DNA from: UBA5862 sp002408105
GTDB lineage: Bacteria > Pseudomonadota > Gammaproteobacteria > Pseudomonadales > UBA5862
Length of the DNA stretch: 32,392 nt
NCBI GenBank assembly: GCA_034189125.1
Contig: JAXHVB010000056.1
Coordinates: forward strand, 1 to 32,392
Direction: 5' to 3'
In this document: positions 15,658 to 23,162 of the stretch, in pieces
How the letters are laid out: each line of letters begins with the position of its first letter
Position numbering within the stretch: position 1 is the first letter of the stretch
Notes under the pieces: model-generated
Databases searched by the model: none
Told to the model about the DNA's origin: nothing
The model's input: only the letters and a program-made list of their open reading frames with translations
Position numbers and translations under genes: made by a program

Positions 15658-17022
15658 ATGCCCAAAGCCAAGACCGTATTCGCCTGCACCGACTGTGGTG
15701 CTGAGTACCCCAAGTGGCAGGGCCAATGCACCGCCTGCGGGGCTTGGAATGCCATTGAAGAAGCGCCCCTGGGCACGGCCTCGACCGGCTATGCCGGCGC
15801 AGCAGCAGGTCCAAGCCGGGTGCAGGCCATGGCGGATGTGGAGTGGTCGACAAGCCCGCGCCTGCTCACGGGCATCGCCGAACTCGATCGGGTTCTGGGT
15901 GGCGGGCTCGTCGCGGGATCGGCGGTGCTTCTCGGCGGACACCCGGGGGCAGGCAAAAGCACACTGCTGCTGCAGGCGCTCGGTGCGATTGCGGCAAAGG
16001 CGCCGGTGCTGTACGTAAGCGGCGAGGAGTCGCCGCAACAGGTCGCCATGCGCGCTGCGCGGCTCGGGCTCGATCAAGCGCCGCTGCACCTTCTGGCGGA
16101 GACTGAGGTGGGCGCTGTGCTGGCCGCGGCGGTTCAGCACCGCCCGCGCGTGCTGGTGATCGACTCGATCCAGGTGATGCAGGTCGAAGGCGTCGCATCG
16201 GCACCTGGAAGCGTGACGCAGGTGCGCGAGAGCGCCGCCCGCCTGGTGCGCTACGCCAAAGAAAGCGCGACTGTGTTGTTGCTTGTTGGGCATGTCACCA
16301 AGGAAGGGCACCTCGCTGGGCCCAAGGTGCTTGAGCACATGATCGACACGTCCATGATGCTCGAAAGCTCCGACGACAGCCGCTACCGCACCCTGCGAAC
16401 CCACAAAAACCGCTTCGGTGCGGTCAACGAGTTGGGTGTTTTTGCCATGCTGGAGCAGGGCCTGCGTGAGGTAAAAAATCCTTCGGCGTTGTTTTTGTCA
16501 GGTCGGTCGACCCCGGTTCCCGGCACCCTTGTGACCGCGCTGTGGGAAGGCACCCGACCGCTGTTGGTGGAGCTGCAGGTGCTCCTGGACGACAGCCACC
16601 ATGGTCAACCGCGCCGCCTGGCCGTGGGCATGGACAACAACCGCTTGGCACTGTTGCTGGCGGTGCTGCACCGCCACGGCGGGATTTTTCTCGGCGACCA
16701 GGATGTCTTCGTCAATGTGGTCGGCGGGGTTCGGGTTGAGGAAACCAGCGCTGACCTTGCGCTGTTGTTGGCGCTGGTCTCGAGCATGCGGAACCGCGCC
16801 TTGCCCACAGGGCTGGTGGTGTTGGGAGAGGTGGGGCTTTCGGGAGAGATTCGCCCGGTTGCCCATGGTGTGGATCGCTTGCAAGAGGCCACCAAACATG
16901 GGTTCTCGCGGGCAGTTGTCCCGGCAGGCAACCGCCCAAGGGGCGGCTTGACCGGAATGCAGGTGGAGGCGGTGGGCAATGTCGCCGAGGCCATCGCGGC
17001 CTGCGAAGCACTGTGGGACTAG
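15658..17022 (+). CDS. radA: DNA repair protein RadA
   Basis: A 454-residue RecA-like ATPase that promotes branch migration in recombination repair. Order: a C4 zinc finger (CTDCGAEYPKWQGQCTAC, residues ~9-29), Walker A GHPGAGKST (Lys100), a Walker B region VLVIDSIQVMQVE, the RadA-specific KNRFGAVNELGVF motif, and the Lon-protease-like C-terminal domain (GVRVEETSADLALLLALVSS, GEVGLSGEIRPV). The length matches E. coli RadA (460). The stop codon TAG shares the palindrome CTAG (17019-17022) with the stop of the convergent cNMP-domain gene, so there is no room for a terminator between them. Confidence 0.96.
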   Translation: MPKAKTVFACTDCGAEYPKWQGQCTACGAWNAIEEAPLGTASTGYAGAAAGPSRVQAMADVEWSTSPRLLTGIAELDRVLGGGLVAGSAVLLGGHPGAGKSTLLLQALGAIAAKAPVLYVSGEESPQQVAMRAARLGLDQAPLHLLAETEVGAVLAAAVQHRPRVLVIDSIQVMQVEGVASAPGSVTQVRESAARLVRYAKESATVLLLVGHVTKEGHLAGPKVLEHMIDTSMMLESSDDSRYRTLRTHKNRFGAVNELGVFAMLEQGLREVKNPSALFLSGRSTPVPGTLVTALWEGTRPLLVELQVLLDDSHHGQPRRLAVGMDNNRLALLLAVLHRHGGIFLGDQDVFVNVVGGVRVEETSADLALLLALVSSMRNRALPTGLVVLGEVGLSGEIRPVAHGVDRLQEATKHGFSRAVVPAGNRPRGGLTGMQVEAVGNVAEAIAACEALWD

Positions 17023-17528
17023 AGGTGTTGCTCGATGCGGTGGGCCTTGAGCCCCCAGGCAAACAGTGAACTGACTTTTGAATTGGCCGCACGCATGCGT
17101 TCGACCAAGCTGGTGGCGAGGGCTTTCATCATTGGGTAACCGAGTTCCGGGTGCTCGTCCAGAAACGCCAGCAGCGCCGCACTGTCGATTTCCGTAAGCC
17201 GGGTGTCGGTGAGGGTGATGACCGAAGCCGTGTGGCGGCCGCCATCCACCATTGCGAGTTCACCCACCATCTCGCCCGGGCCCAGGTCAGCGATGCCCGG
17301 TTGAATGTGGCGCTCGTTCGCCAGCGGTACGGCCGTTGTCACCCGCACCCGCCCTTGTTCGATCACGTACAGCTTGCCGCAATGCTCACCCTCGCAGAAC
17401 AGCCGCTGGTTGGCACTCAACTGGACAGTTCGCGAGGCGCCCCGGTGCAAAAATTCGGGGTGTTCAAGCAGTCTTGCCACCGCTTGTTGCATGCTGTGGC
17501 CAGGTGCTTGCAATTTAGCGGGTGCCAT
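17019..17528 (-). CDS. Stand-alone cyclic nucleotide-binding domain protein
   Basis: A 169-residue protein with a single cNMP-binding beta-roll and no DNA-binding domain. The phosphate-binding cassette region reads GPGEMVGELAMVDGGRHTASV: the Gly-Glu pair and the Arg that hold the cyclic phosphate in CRP-type folds are present. The upstream strand LYVIEQGRVRVTT is typical of the fold. After the roll, a helix runs LGYPMMKALATSLVERMRAANSKV, equivalent to the CRP dimerisation C-helix, and then the protein stops where CRP would go on to the helix-turn-helix. Its start overlaps the end of crp by 14 bases on the same strand, so the two are translationally coupled. It may sense or buffer cAMP, or form heterodimers with CRP; this is inference. 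Confidence 0.8.
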   Translation of the reverse strand: MAPAKLQAPGHSMQQAVARLLEHPEFLHRGASRTVQLSANQRLFCEGEHCGKLYVIEQGRVRVTTAVPLANERHIQPGIADLGPGEMVGELAMVDGGRHTASVITLTDTRLTEIDSAALLAFLDEHPELGYPMMKALATSLVERMRAANSKVSSLFAWGLKAHRIEQHL

Positions 17529-18216
17529 AAATCACCATGGTTTTTCCATGGGCGCTGAGCAGCCCTTGGGTTTCCAGTTCTTTGAGTACCCGTCCGACCA
17601 TTTCCCGAGAGCAGCCTGCCATCCGTCCGATTTCCTGGCGGGTGATCTTGATCTGCATGCCGTCGGGGTGAGTCATTGCATCGGGCTGCTTGCACAGGTC
17701 GAGCAACGTGCTGGCAATGCGCCCAGTGACGTCCACGAACGCGAGGTCGGTGACCTTGCGGGTGGTGGTTTTCAGGCGGGCCGCGATCTGGCCCGACAGG
17801 GCGAACAGCACCGCTGGATACTGGGGCATCAACTGCAGAAACCGCGCGTAGCTGATTTCGGCGACCTCGCAGTCTGTTCGGGAGCGGACCACAGCCGATC
17901 GTGTCGGTGCGCTTTCAAACAAACCCATTTCGCCAAAGAAGTCCCCACGGTTGAGGTAGGAGAGAATCATTTCCTTGCCGCCTGGCTCCTCCACGGACAC
18001 GCGGACGGAGCCGCGCAGGATGAAAAACAACGAACTGCAGTCTGCGTTCCGGTCCAGAATGCTGGCATTCTTGCTGTACCTGCGCTTGTGGCAGTGGCCG
18101 AGGAAGCTTTCCAGCCCTTCAATGGGCGGCAGCAGTGAATAGGCTTTCGAACGCCCCGGCACAGGCAGCGGCTTTGCCTCCAACCGGTCGGCAGGGTCTG
18201 GGGTTGAGGTCGGCAT
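17515..18216 (-). CDS. crp: cAMP receptor protein CRP/Vfr-like transcription factor
   Basis: A CRP homologue of about 233 residues, closer to Vfr in several positions. The cAMP pocket is kept: GEMGLFE with the Glu, TRSAVV with Arg and Ser, and TTTRKV at the C-helix. The C-terminal half is almost a copy of E. coli CRP/Vfr: FVDVTGRIASTLLDL, QPDAMTHPDGMQIKITRQEI and CSREMVGRVLKELE, with the three base-contacting residues (Arg, Glu, Arg) of the recognition helix intact. It should therefore read TGTGA-type sites. The N-terminus is ~20 residues longer than in E. coli before the LESFLGHCH helix. ATG 18216 is used here. A GTG at 18285 has a better ribosome site (GGAGG, 7-base spacing) and would add 23 residues. 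It is divergent from osmC, as crp is from yhfA in E. coli. Confidence 0.93.
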   Translation of the reverse strand: MPTSTPDPADRLEAKPLPVPGRSKAYSLLPPIEGLESFLGHCHKRRYSKNASILDRNADCSSLFFILRGSVRVSVEEPGGKEMILSYLNRGDFFGEMGLFESAPTRSAVVRSRTDCEVAEISYARFLQLMPQYPAVLFALSGQIAARLKTTTRKVTDLAFVDVTGRIASTLLDLCKQPDAMTHPDGMQIKITRQEIGRMAGCSREMVGRVLKELETQGLLSAHGKTMVIYGTR

Positions 18217-18362
18217 CAAGTGAGGGCTCCACTGGGGCAGCTGGCGTCTGCAACAAGTATGGTTGCCCCTCTGGTCCTTCGCCACTGCTAAACCTCCGTC
18301 CTGGATGAGCGGTCGAAGTGCTGCTTTGGGCGGTACGCTGGGCTGATCGCCCGGGCGCGCTG

Positions 18363-18371
18363 TGGTAGGCT
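18363..18371 (+). promoter_or_regulatory. Possible extended -10 promoter of osmC-VOC
   Basis: TG-n-TAGGCT (18363-18371) lies ~55 bases before the osmC-like start, with no good -35. The crp-osmC intergenic region (18217-18425) shows no clear TGTGA-N6-TCACA site. Confidence 0.3.
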
Positions 18372-18425
18372 TTGCGCCCGCCCGAGGCAGGGGCAGCGGG
18401 TGCTTGCAAGTGTGTCGGAGAGGTC

Positions 18426-18872
18426 ATGAAAGCGCGGGTCAAGTGGGTTGAGAACGCACTGTTTGTGGCGCAGTCCGAGAGTGGCCACAGCGTCGTCATT
18501 GATGGGCCGGAGAGCGCCGGTGGCGCAAACCTCGGGGTGCGCCCCATGGAACTGATGCTCATGGGCGCGGGTGGTTGTTCGGCATTTGATGTCGTGTCGA
18601 TCTTACGCAAATCGCGCCAGCCGGTGACTGACTGTGTGGCTGAGTTGACCGCTGAACGCGCAGACGCGGTACCGGCTGTGTTTACCCGCATTCACTTCCA
18701 TTTCGTGGTCTCTGGCAGGGCTCTCAAGGAGCCGTCCGTCAAGCGCGCTGTGGAATTATCGGCGGAAAAGTATTGCTCGGCCTCAATCATGTTGGCAGCG
18801 GCAGGGGTCGAGGTATCCCACGATTATGAAATCGTCGACGTCTCGGAACCGGTCCCCCATGGCAGCGACTGA
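18426..18872 (+). CDS. OsmC/YhfA family protein
   Basis: A 148-residue OsmC-superfamily protein most like YhfA. It begins MKARVKWVENALFVAQSESGHS and carries GVRPMELMLMGAGGCSAFDVVSIL, with the first family cysteine in the GGCS motif, and a second cysteine in EKYCSASIM, preceded by AVELSAEKY. The two cysteines are the peroxide-reactive pair in OsmC/Ohr proteins; the exact substrate of the YhfA branch is unknown. It is divergent from crp, a neighbourhood kept in E. coli and Pseudomonas. A glyoxalase-fold gene overlaps its end by 14 bases. ATG 18426 follows GGAGAGG; the open frame to 18372 is rejected. Confidence 0.9.
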   Translation: MKARVKWVENALFVAQSESGHSVVIDGPESAGGANLGVRPMELMLMGAGGCSAFDVVSILRKSRQPVTDCVAELTAERADAVPAVFTRIHFHFVVSGRALKEPSVKRAVELSAEKYCSASIMLAAAGVEVSHDYEIVDVSEPVPHGSD

Positions 18873-19257
18873 GCGGCCGGTGCCGCACCAGGGGCTGCGT
18901 CACGTCGCCCTCTTCGTTGCGGCCTTCGAGGCCTGTGAGCGCTTTTATGTCGAGGTGTTGGGCATGGCGGTCGAGTGGCGTCCGGACGCCGACAACCTGT
19001 ACCTGTGCAGTGGAGCCGACAACCTGGCCCTGCACCGCCGCCAGGGTGCGTTGGACCCGGCGCAGCGTTTGGACCACATCGGGTTTATACTCGCGCGCCC
19101 CGAAGACGTGGATGCATGGCACGACTGGGTGTGTCAGCACGGCGTTGAAGTTGCGCAACTGCCGCGGACCCACCGCGATGGTGCGCGCAGCTTTTACTGT
19201 CGGGACCCTGATGGCACCTTGGTGCAAATGATCCACCATCCGCCCATTTGTGGGTAG
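18859..19257 (+). CDS. VOC (glyoxalase-fold) family protein
   Basis: A 132-residue vicinal-oxygen-chelate protein made of two beta-alpha-beta-beta-beta units. The first begins GLRHVALFVAAFEACERFYVEVLGM with a metal-type His, the second holds LDHIGFILARPEDVDAW, and the end reads SFYCRDPDGTLVQMIHHPP, with the DPDG motif typical of the family. The His in RHVAL, the His in LDHIGF and residues in the last strand are candidate metal ligands. The substrate cannot be told; VOC members include glyoxalases, dioxygenases and resistance proteins. ATG 18859 overlaps the osmC-like gene by 14 bases, so the pair is coupled. Confidence 0.85.
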   Translation: MAATERPVPHQGLRHVALFVAAFEACERFYVEVLGMAVEWRPDADNLYLCSGADNLALHRRQGALDPAQRLDHIGFILARPEDVDAWHDWVCQHGVEVAQLPRTHRDGARSFYCRDPDGTLVQMIHHPPICG

Positions 19258-19324
19258 CACGGACCCACTTCACCTTTCGCACTGACTTGAACGGCACGCT
19301 GAACAGCGGCTGGAGGTAGCATCG

Positions 19325-20119
19325 TTGGTCAACAATAAACTGCGGTTGCATGGCTTCAACAACCTGACCAAATCCTTGGCATTCAACATCTACGACATCT
19401 GCTACGCCCAGTCTGAGGGGCAGCAGCGAGAGTACATTGAGTACATTGACGAGCTGTACAACGCCGATCGACTGACCCACATCCTCCAGGATGTCAGCGA
19501 CATCATCGGCGCCACTGTGCTGAATGTGTCCCGAGAGGACTACGATCCCCAGGGTGCCAGCGTGACCATGCTGGTTGCCGACCCGGTGACCCCACCAGCC
19601 GAGCACCAGCTGGCCGAAGGGCCGGGGCCACTGCCCGATGCGGTGGTGGCGCACCTCGACAAAAGCCACCTGACCGTGCACACCTATCCGGAGAGTCACC
19701 CAGACAAGGGCATCAGTACGTTTCGGGCCGACATCGACGTCTCGACTTGTGGGCTCATTTCACCACTTAAGGCGCTCAACTACCTGATCCATTCTTTCGA
19801 CTCCGATATTGTCACCGTGGACTACCGCGTGCGGGGCTTTACGCGTGACGTGGATGGCAATAAGCACTACATCGACCATGAGATCGACTCGATCCAGAAC
19901 TACCTGTCGCAGGACACCAAAGACCGCTACCAAATGATCGATGTGAACGTGTATCAAGAGAACATCTTTCACACCAAAATGCTGCTGAAGGAGTTCTCGC
20001 TGGACAACTACCTGTTCGGCAGCGTTTCGACTTCCCTGGACACGGAGACTGCGGGAGAGATTGAGCAGCGCCTGCGGCGTGAGATGCAGGAGATCTTTTA
20101 CGGCCGGAACCTCGGGTAG
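19325..20119 (+). CDS. speD: S-adenosylmethionine decarboxylase proenzyme
   Basis: A 264-residue SpeD of the E. coli class, which makes decarboxylated SAM for spermidine synthesis. It is a pyruvoyl enzyme: the proenzyme cleaves itself before Ser114 (in HLDKSHLTVHTYPESHP), giving beta and alpha chains. The protein is colinear with E. coli SpeD: LHGFNNLTKSL, YIDELYNADRLT, STCGLISPLKALNYLIH, DYRVRGFTRD, HEIDSIQNY, VNVYQENIFHTKMLLKEF and a terminal FYGRN. The start is TTG 19325, 8 bases after a strong GGAGGT site; no ATG or GTG lies nearer to the conserved start. The order crp, osmC-like, speD, coq7 is that of Pseudomonas aeruginosa. Confidence 0.96.
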   Translation: MVNNKLRLHGFNNLTKSLAFNIYDICYAQSEGQQREYIEYIDELYNADRLTHILQDVSDIIGATVLNVSREDYDPQGASVTMLVADPVTPPAEHQLAEGPGPLPDAVVAHLDKSHLTVHTYPESHPDKGISTFRADIDVSTCGLISPLKALNYLIHSFDSDIVTVDYRVRGFTRDVDGNKHYIDHEIDSIQNYLSQDTKDRYQMIDVNVYQENIFHTKMLLKEFSLDNYLFGSVSTSLDTETAGEIEQRLRREMQEIFYGRNLG

Positions 20120-20149
20120 GCTGACCGACGGGTGGCGCTGCCTGCGGCG

Positions 20150-20806
20150 TTAGACCCGGTAGCTCAGGTGGGTCATCACCTTGGAGGTCAAGGCCATCGC
20201 CTGCTTGATTGGTCGAGGAAAGTCGGCCCCGCCAGCTTCCAACGCTGCCCGCGCGTGCTGCAGTTCGTCTCTGAGCATCTGTTCCACGACGGCGCGGCTG
20301 CGCGCATCCCGTTCCGGGAGCGACCGCAGGTGTGATTCCAGGTGAGCGCCGACCTGTTCCTCGGTGGCCGCGACGAAGCCCAGGCTCATACGGTCGCCAA
20401 GGGCCGCGGCCCCGGCACCGAGTGTGAGGGACAGCGCATACCAGAGCGGGTCAAGCCGGCTGGGGGCGCTGCCCAACTCTTCGAGGCGCTCCTTGCACCA
20501 AGCGAGGTGATCGGCCTCTTCGGCCGCTGCCCGCTGCATGCGCCGTTCGACACCTGCGCTTCGGGCGCAGAGCGCTTGGCCTTGGTAGAGCGCCTGTGCG
20601 CAGATTTCCCCGGCGTGGTTGACGCGCATCAAGCCTGCGGCGTGGCGCCGCTCGGCCTCCGACAGCGCATCGGCCCCCGCGTCAGCCACCTGATGGGCAG
20701 GCGATGGGCGGTCTGCCACCCCTTGCGCCCCCGCAAGGGTGTTCAACGCCTTGCCGACCTGGGTGAACCAGCGGTCAACGCGACTGTAGTTGCGGGTGGC
20801 GGGCAT
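20150..20806 (-). CDS. coq7: Ubiquinone biosynthesis hydroxylase Coq7
   Basis: A 218-residue di-iron hydroxylase of the Coq7/CLK-1 family that hydroxylates demethoxyubiquinone at C6 in ubiquinone synthesis, at the inner membrane. Six metal ligands are visible in the four-helix bundle: the Glu of RVNHAGEICAQALY, the Glu and His of AEEADHLAW, the Glu of ATEEQVGAHLESHL, and the Glu and His of LRDELQHA. Its use in place of UbiF fits a Pseudomonas-like organism. The start at 20806 (MPATRNYSRVDRWFTQVGKAL) follows a GGAGG; the open frame continues upstream to 20950 inside murI and is rejected. It ends 31 bases from the convergent speD and lies 19 bases after murI. Confidence 0.94.
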   Translation of the reverse strand: MPATRNYSRVDRWFTQVGKALNTLAGAQGVADRPSPAHQVADAGADALSEAERRHAAGLMRVNHAGEICAQALYQGQALCARSAGVERRMQRAAAEEADHLAWCKERLEELGSAPSRLDPLWYALSLTLGAGAAALGDRMSLGFVAATEEQVGAHLESHLRSLPERDARSRAVVEQMLRDELQHARAALEAGGADFPRPIKQAMALTSKVMTHLSYRV

Positions 20807-20825
20807 GGCTCCTCCGTTGGTGGGT

Positions 20826-21692
20826 CTATGGTACCGCGCTGAAGCGGCCGGGCAAGGGGTCGGTAGGCAGAACCTGGGCGCGAATCGACTGGGGCGCCAG
20901 GCCGAGTGGCCAGCGGTCGAGCTGGCGCTCGAGCGCCGCGCGAGTCCCACTCGTCCAGCAGTGCAGGCCCGCGCTGGCGGTGGAGTGACTGGGAGCCACC
21001 TCCTGCAGGCGCAGGGCGAGTTGCCTGGCCACCGCGGGTGCCGGATCGATCAAGGCTGCGTCGGGGCAGAAGCAGCCCCGCAGCTCTGGGATGACCAAGG
21101 GAAAGTGGGTGCAGCCAAGCACCACGCGGCGACAGTCCCGGACAGGCACCGTGAGTACTTCGACGAGCTGTGCGATCTGTGTACTGTCAGCGCCGGACTC
21201 AATCGCTTCCACCAGGCCCGGGCACGCCAATACATGAACGCGCCCGCCGGCATCGTGCGCTGCGATGAGCCGAGCCAGGCGCGTGCCTTGCGCAGTGTGG
21301 GGTGTCACCAAGACAGCCACTTCGGCCGCATCGGCCTCAGCCAGGGCGGGCTTTACCGCGGGTTCCATGGCCACGATGGGGACGTTGAGCCGTGCACGCA
21401 GCCAGTCGGCGGCCGCGCTTGTGGCCGTGTTGCAGGCGATGACCAGGGCGTCGGCGCCAGCGTCAAGCAGCAGCTCAGCGCTTTGGAGTACCCGATTGCG
21501 AATCCAAGCGGTGCTGCGCGAGCCATAGGGCGCGCAAGCACTGTCCGCGAAACAGTGCCAGGTGGCCGCCGGAAGCTGGTCCCGCAGCACTGCAGTCACA
21601 GCCAATCCGCCCACACCCGAGTCGATGACGCCCACGCACCGGCCTTGGCCGGGCGCCACCGCAGCATCTGTGGAAGGGCCGGAAACGTTCAT
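20826..21692 (-). CDS. murI: Glutamate racemase
   Basis: A 288-residue cofactor-independent racemase that makes D-glutamate for peptidoglycan. The two catalytic cysteines are in ALVIACNTATSAAADWLR and VVLGCTHFPLVIPEL. The N-terminal IGVIDSGVGGL-type motif is present (here CVGVIDSGVGGLAVT), as are the CAPYGS motif and the DPAPAVARQL segment near the end. The length is normal for the family. coq7 follows after 19 bases on the same strand, so the two are probably cotranscribed; upstream, a strong hairpin separates murI from the alcohol dehydrogenase. Confidence 0.95.
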   Translation of the reverse strand: MNVSGPSTDAAVAPGQGRCVGVIDSGVGGLAVTAVLRDQLPAATWHCFADSACAPYGSRSTAWIRNRVLQSAELLLDAGADALVIACNTATSAAADWLRARLNVPIVAMEPAVKPALAEADAAEVAVLVTPHTAQGTRLARLIAAHDAGGRVHVLACPGLVEAIESGADSTQIAQLVEVLTVPVRDCRRVVLGCTHFPLVIPELRGCFCPDAALIDPAPAVARQLALRLQEVAPSHSTASAGLHCWTSGTRAALERQLDRWPLGLAPQSIRAQVLPTDPLPGRFSAVP

Positions 21693-21729
21693 CGTGGGGT
21701 CAAGATCAAGCCACGGTTTGGGCCAAACG

Positions 21730-21759
21730 ACAACGGGCCGGCAATGGCCGGCCCGTTGT
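21730..21759 (-). terminator. Hairpin between adh and murI
   Basis: A perfect 12-bp stem CAACGGGCCGGC (21731-21742) with its complement (21747-21758), an AATG loop, plus one flanking A-T pair. It sits 26 bases past the alcohol dehydrogenase stop. Only a short T tract follows on the minus strand, so it may be a weak terminator or an mRNA-stabilising hairpin. Confidence 0.65.
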
Positions 21760-21784
21760 GGAGGTCAGCGTGCGCTCCAGCGTT

Positions 21785-22870
21785 TTACTGGTCAAACACG
21801 ATGACTTGTCGCGCCGTCTCGCCGGTTTTGAGTGCATCGAATGCACCGTTGATTTCGTTCAGCTGGATGCGCTTGGAGATCAGTTCATCCAGGTGGAGCT
21901 TCCCGGCCAGGTAGAAGTCGATGAACCGTGGCATGTCCACACGGAACCGGTTGGATCCCATGATGGAGCCTTGTATGCGCTTTTCTTGGAGGAAGTCCGG
22001 GCCATGCAGTTCGACCATGGTGCCCACGGGGATCATGCCGATTACGGTGGCGGTGCCGCCGCGGCGCAACATTCTGAAAGACTGCTCGGTGGTGACCTTA
22101 AGCCCAATGGCCTCAAAGCTGTAGTGGACCCCGCCACCGGTCATTTCGATCACCTGTTCGACTGGGTCGCCGTCGCCTGCATTGACGATGTCTGTGGCGC
22201 CAAACTTTTTCGCCAACTCGAGTTTGCTTGGCTGCATGTCGACGGCAATGATGCGCCCGGCGCCGGCGATGGCGGCGCCGTTGATCGCTGCGAGGCCCAC
22301 TCCGCCACAGCCAATCACTGCCACCGTCGAGCCCGGCTCGACCTGGGCGGTGTGAATGACGGCACCTACACCAGTCGTGACCCCGCAGCCAATGAGTGCG
22401 GCGCGGTCCAGCGGCATGTCTTTGCGGATTTTCACCAGCGCGTGTTCATGCACCACCATCTGCTCGGCGAACGAAGAGAGGTTGAGAAACTGAAACACTG
22501 GGCTGCCGTCTTTCGACAGTGGTTGGGGGCCAAAAGGTGAGCGGCGCACCTCAGGGGATTGGCAGCGCGACATGTGTCCGGTCAAGCAGTCCTCGCAGTG
22601 GCCGCAAAACACGGAAAGGCAGGTGATCACGTGGTCGCCAGGTTCGACATAGGTGACGTTGGAGCCCACGGCTTCCACAACGCCGGCCGATTCGTGGCCC
22701 AGCACAGCCGGCAGCGGGTAGGGATAGTGCCCCTCGATAAAGTGCAGATCACTGTGGCAGACACCGGCCACAGAAGTGCGGACCAAGACTTCGTTGGGGC
22801 CGGGTTTGTCGATCTGAACGTCTTCGATTTGCAGGGGCTGACCCACCTCGCGCAGAACGGCAGCTTTCAT
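21785..22870 (-). CDS. Zinc-dependent alcohol dehydrogenase
   Basis: A 361-residue medium-chain dehydrogenase. The catalytic zinc ligands are visible: Cys in GVCHSDLHF, His-Glu in LGHESAGVVEAVG, and a Cys in IGCGVTTGVGAV. The structural zinc has the four-cysteine loop CGHCEDCLTGHMSRC. The Rossmann nucleotide motif is VAVIGCGGVGLAAINGA, and the Asp in AVDMQPSKLELAKKFGATD points to NAD(H). It resembles class III/benzyl-alcohol-type and NDMA-dependent enzymes; the substrate is not clear. The start is MKAAVLREVG at 22870; the open frame to 22924 adds a low-complexity stretch and is rejected. It is divergent from the dienelactone hydrolase gene across a 292-base region with no clear gene. Confidence 0.9.
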   Translation of the reverse strand: MKAAVLREVGQPLQIEDVQIDKPGPNEVLVRTSVAGVCHSDLHFIEGHYPYPLPAVLGHESAGVVEAVGSNVTYVEPGDHVITCLSVFCGHCEDCLTGHMSRCQSPEVRRSPFGPQPLSKDGSPVFQFLNLSSFAEQMVVHEHALVKIRKDMPLDRAALIGCGVTTGVGAVIHTAQVEPGSTVAVIGCGGVGLAAINGAAIAGAGRIIAVDMQPSKLELAKKFGATDIVNAGDGDPVEQVIEMTGGGVHYSFEAIGLKVTTEQSFRMLRRGGTATVIGMIPVGTMVELHGPDFLQEKRIQGSIMGSNRFRVDMPRFIDFYLAGKLHLDELISKRIQLNEINGAFDALKTGETARQVIVFDQ

Positions 22871-23162
22871 AGGTGATTCCTCGGACTGGTATTCGTTATT
22901 GGTGGTTGTGGAGTCTGTGTACACCGGCGCGGCCGCGACTGCGGCCGGTCTGCCGGCAGGACCCGATGAGACCGGCGTCTACTCTAACGGGTTTGCTATG
23001 GGTTGTCATGGCGCGGTGCGGTGCGGCTGGGTCCTCAAAGGACACCCTCATGTATGCGCATGCGTTTTGGCGTTTTTGGGGTAAGGTGCGCGGCAGGCAG
23101 CAGTGACTGGTGCGCCGGGATCACTGCGGCGTTGAACTGTACGGAACCGTGGAGGAAGCGCA

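Noticed and set aside
20790..21914. Plus-strand open frame of 374 codons
   Set aside because: It is antisense to murI and to the end of adh, both with full catalytic motifs.
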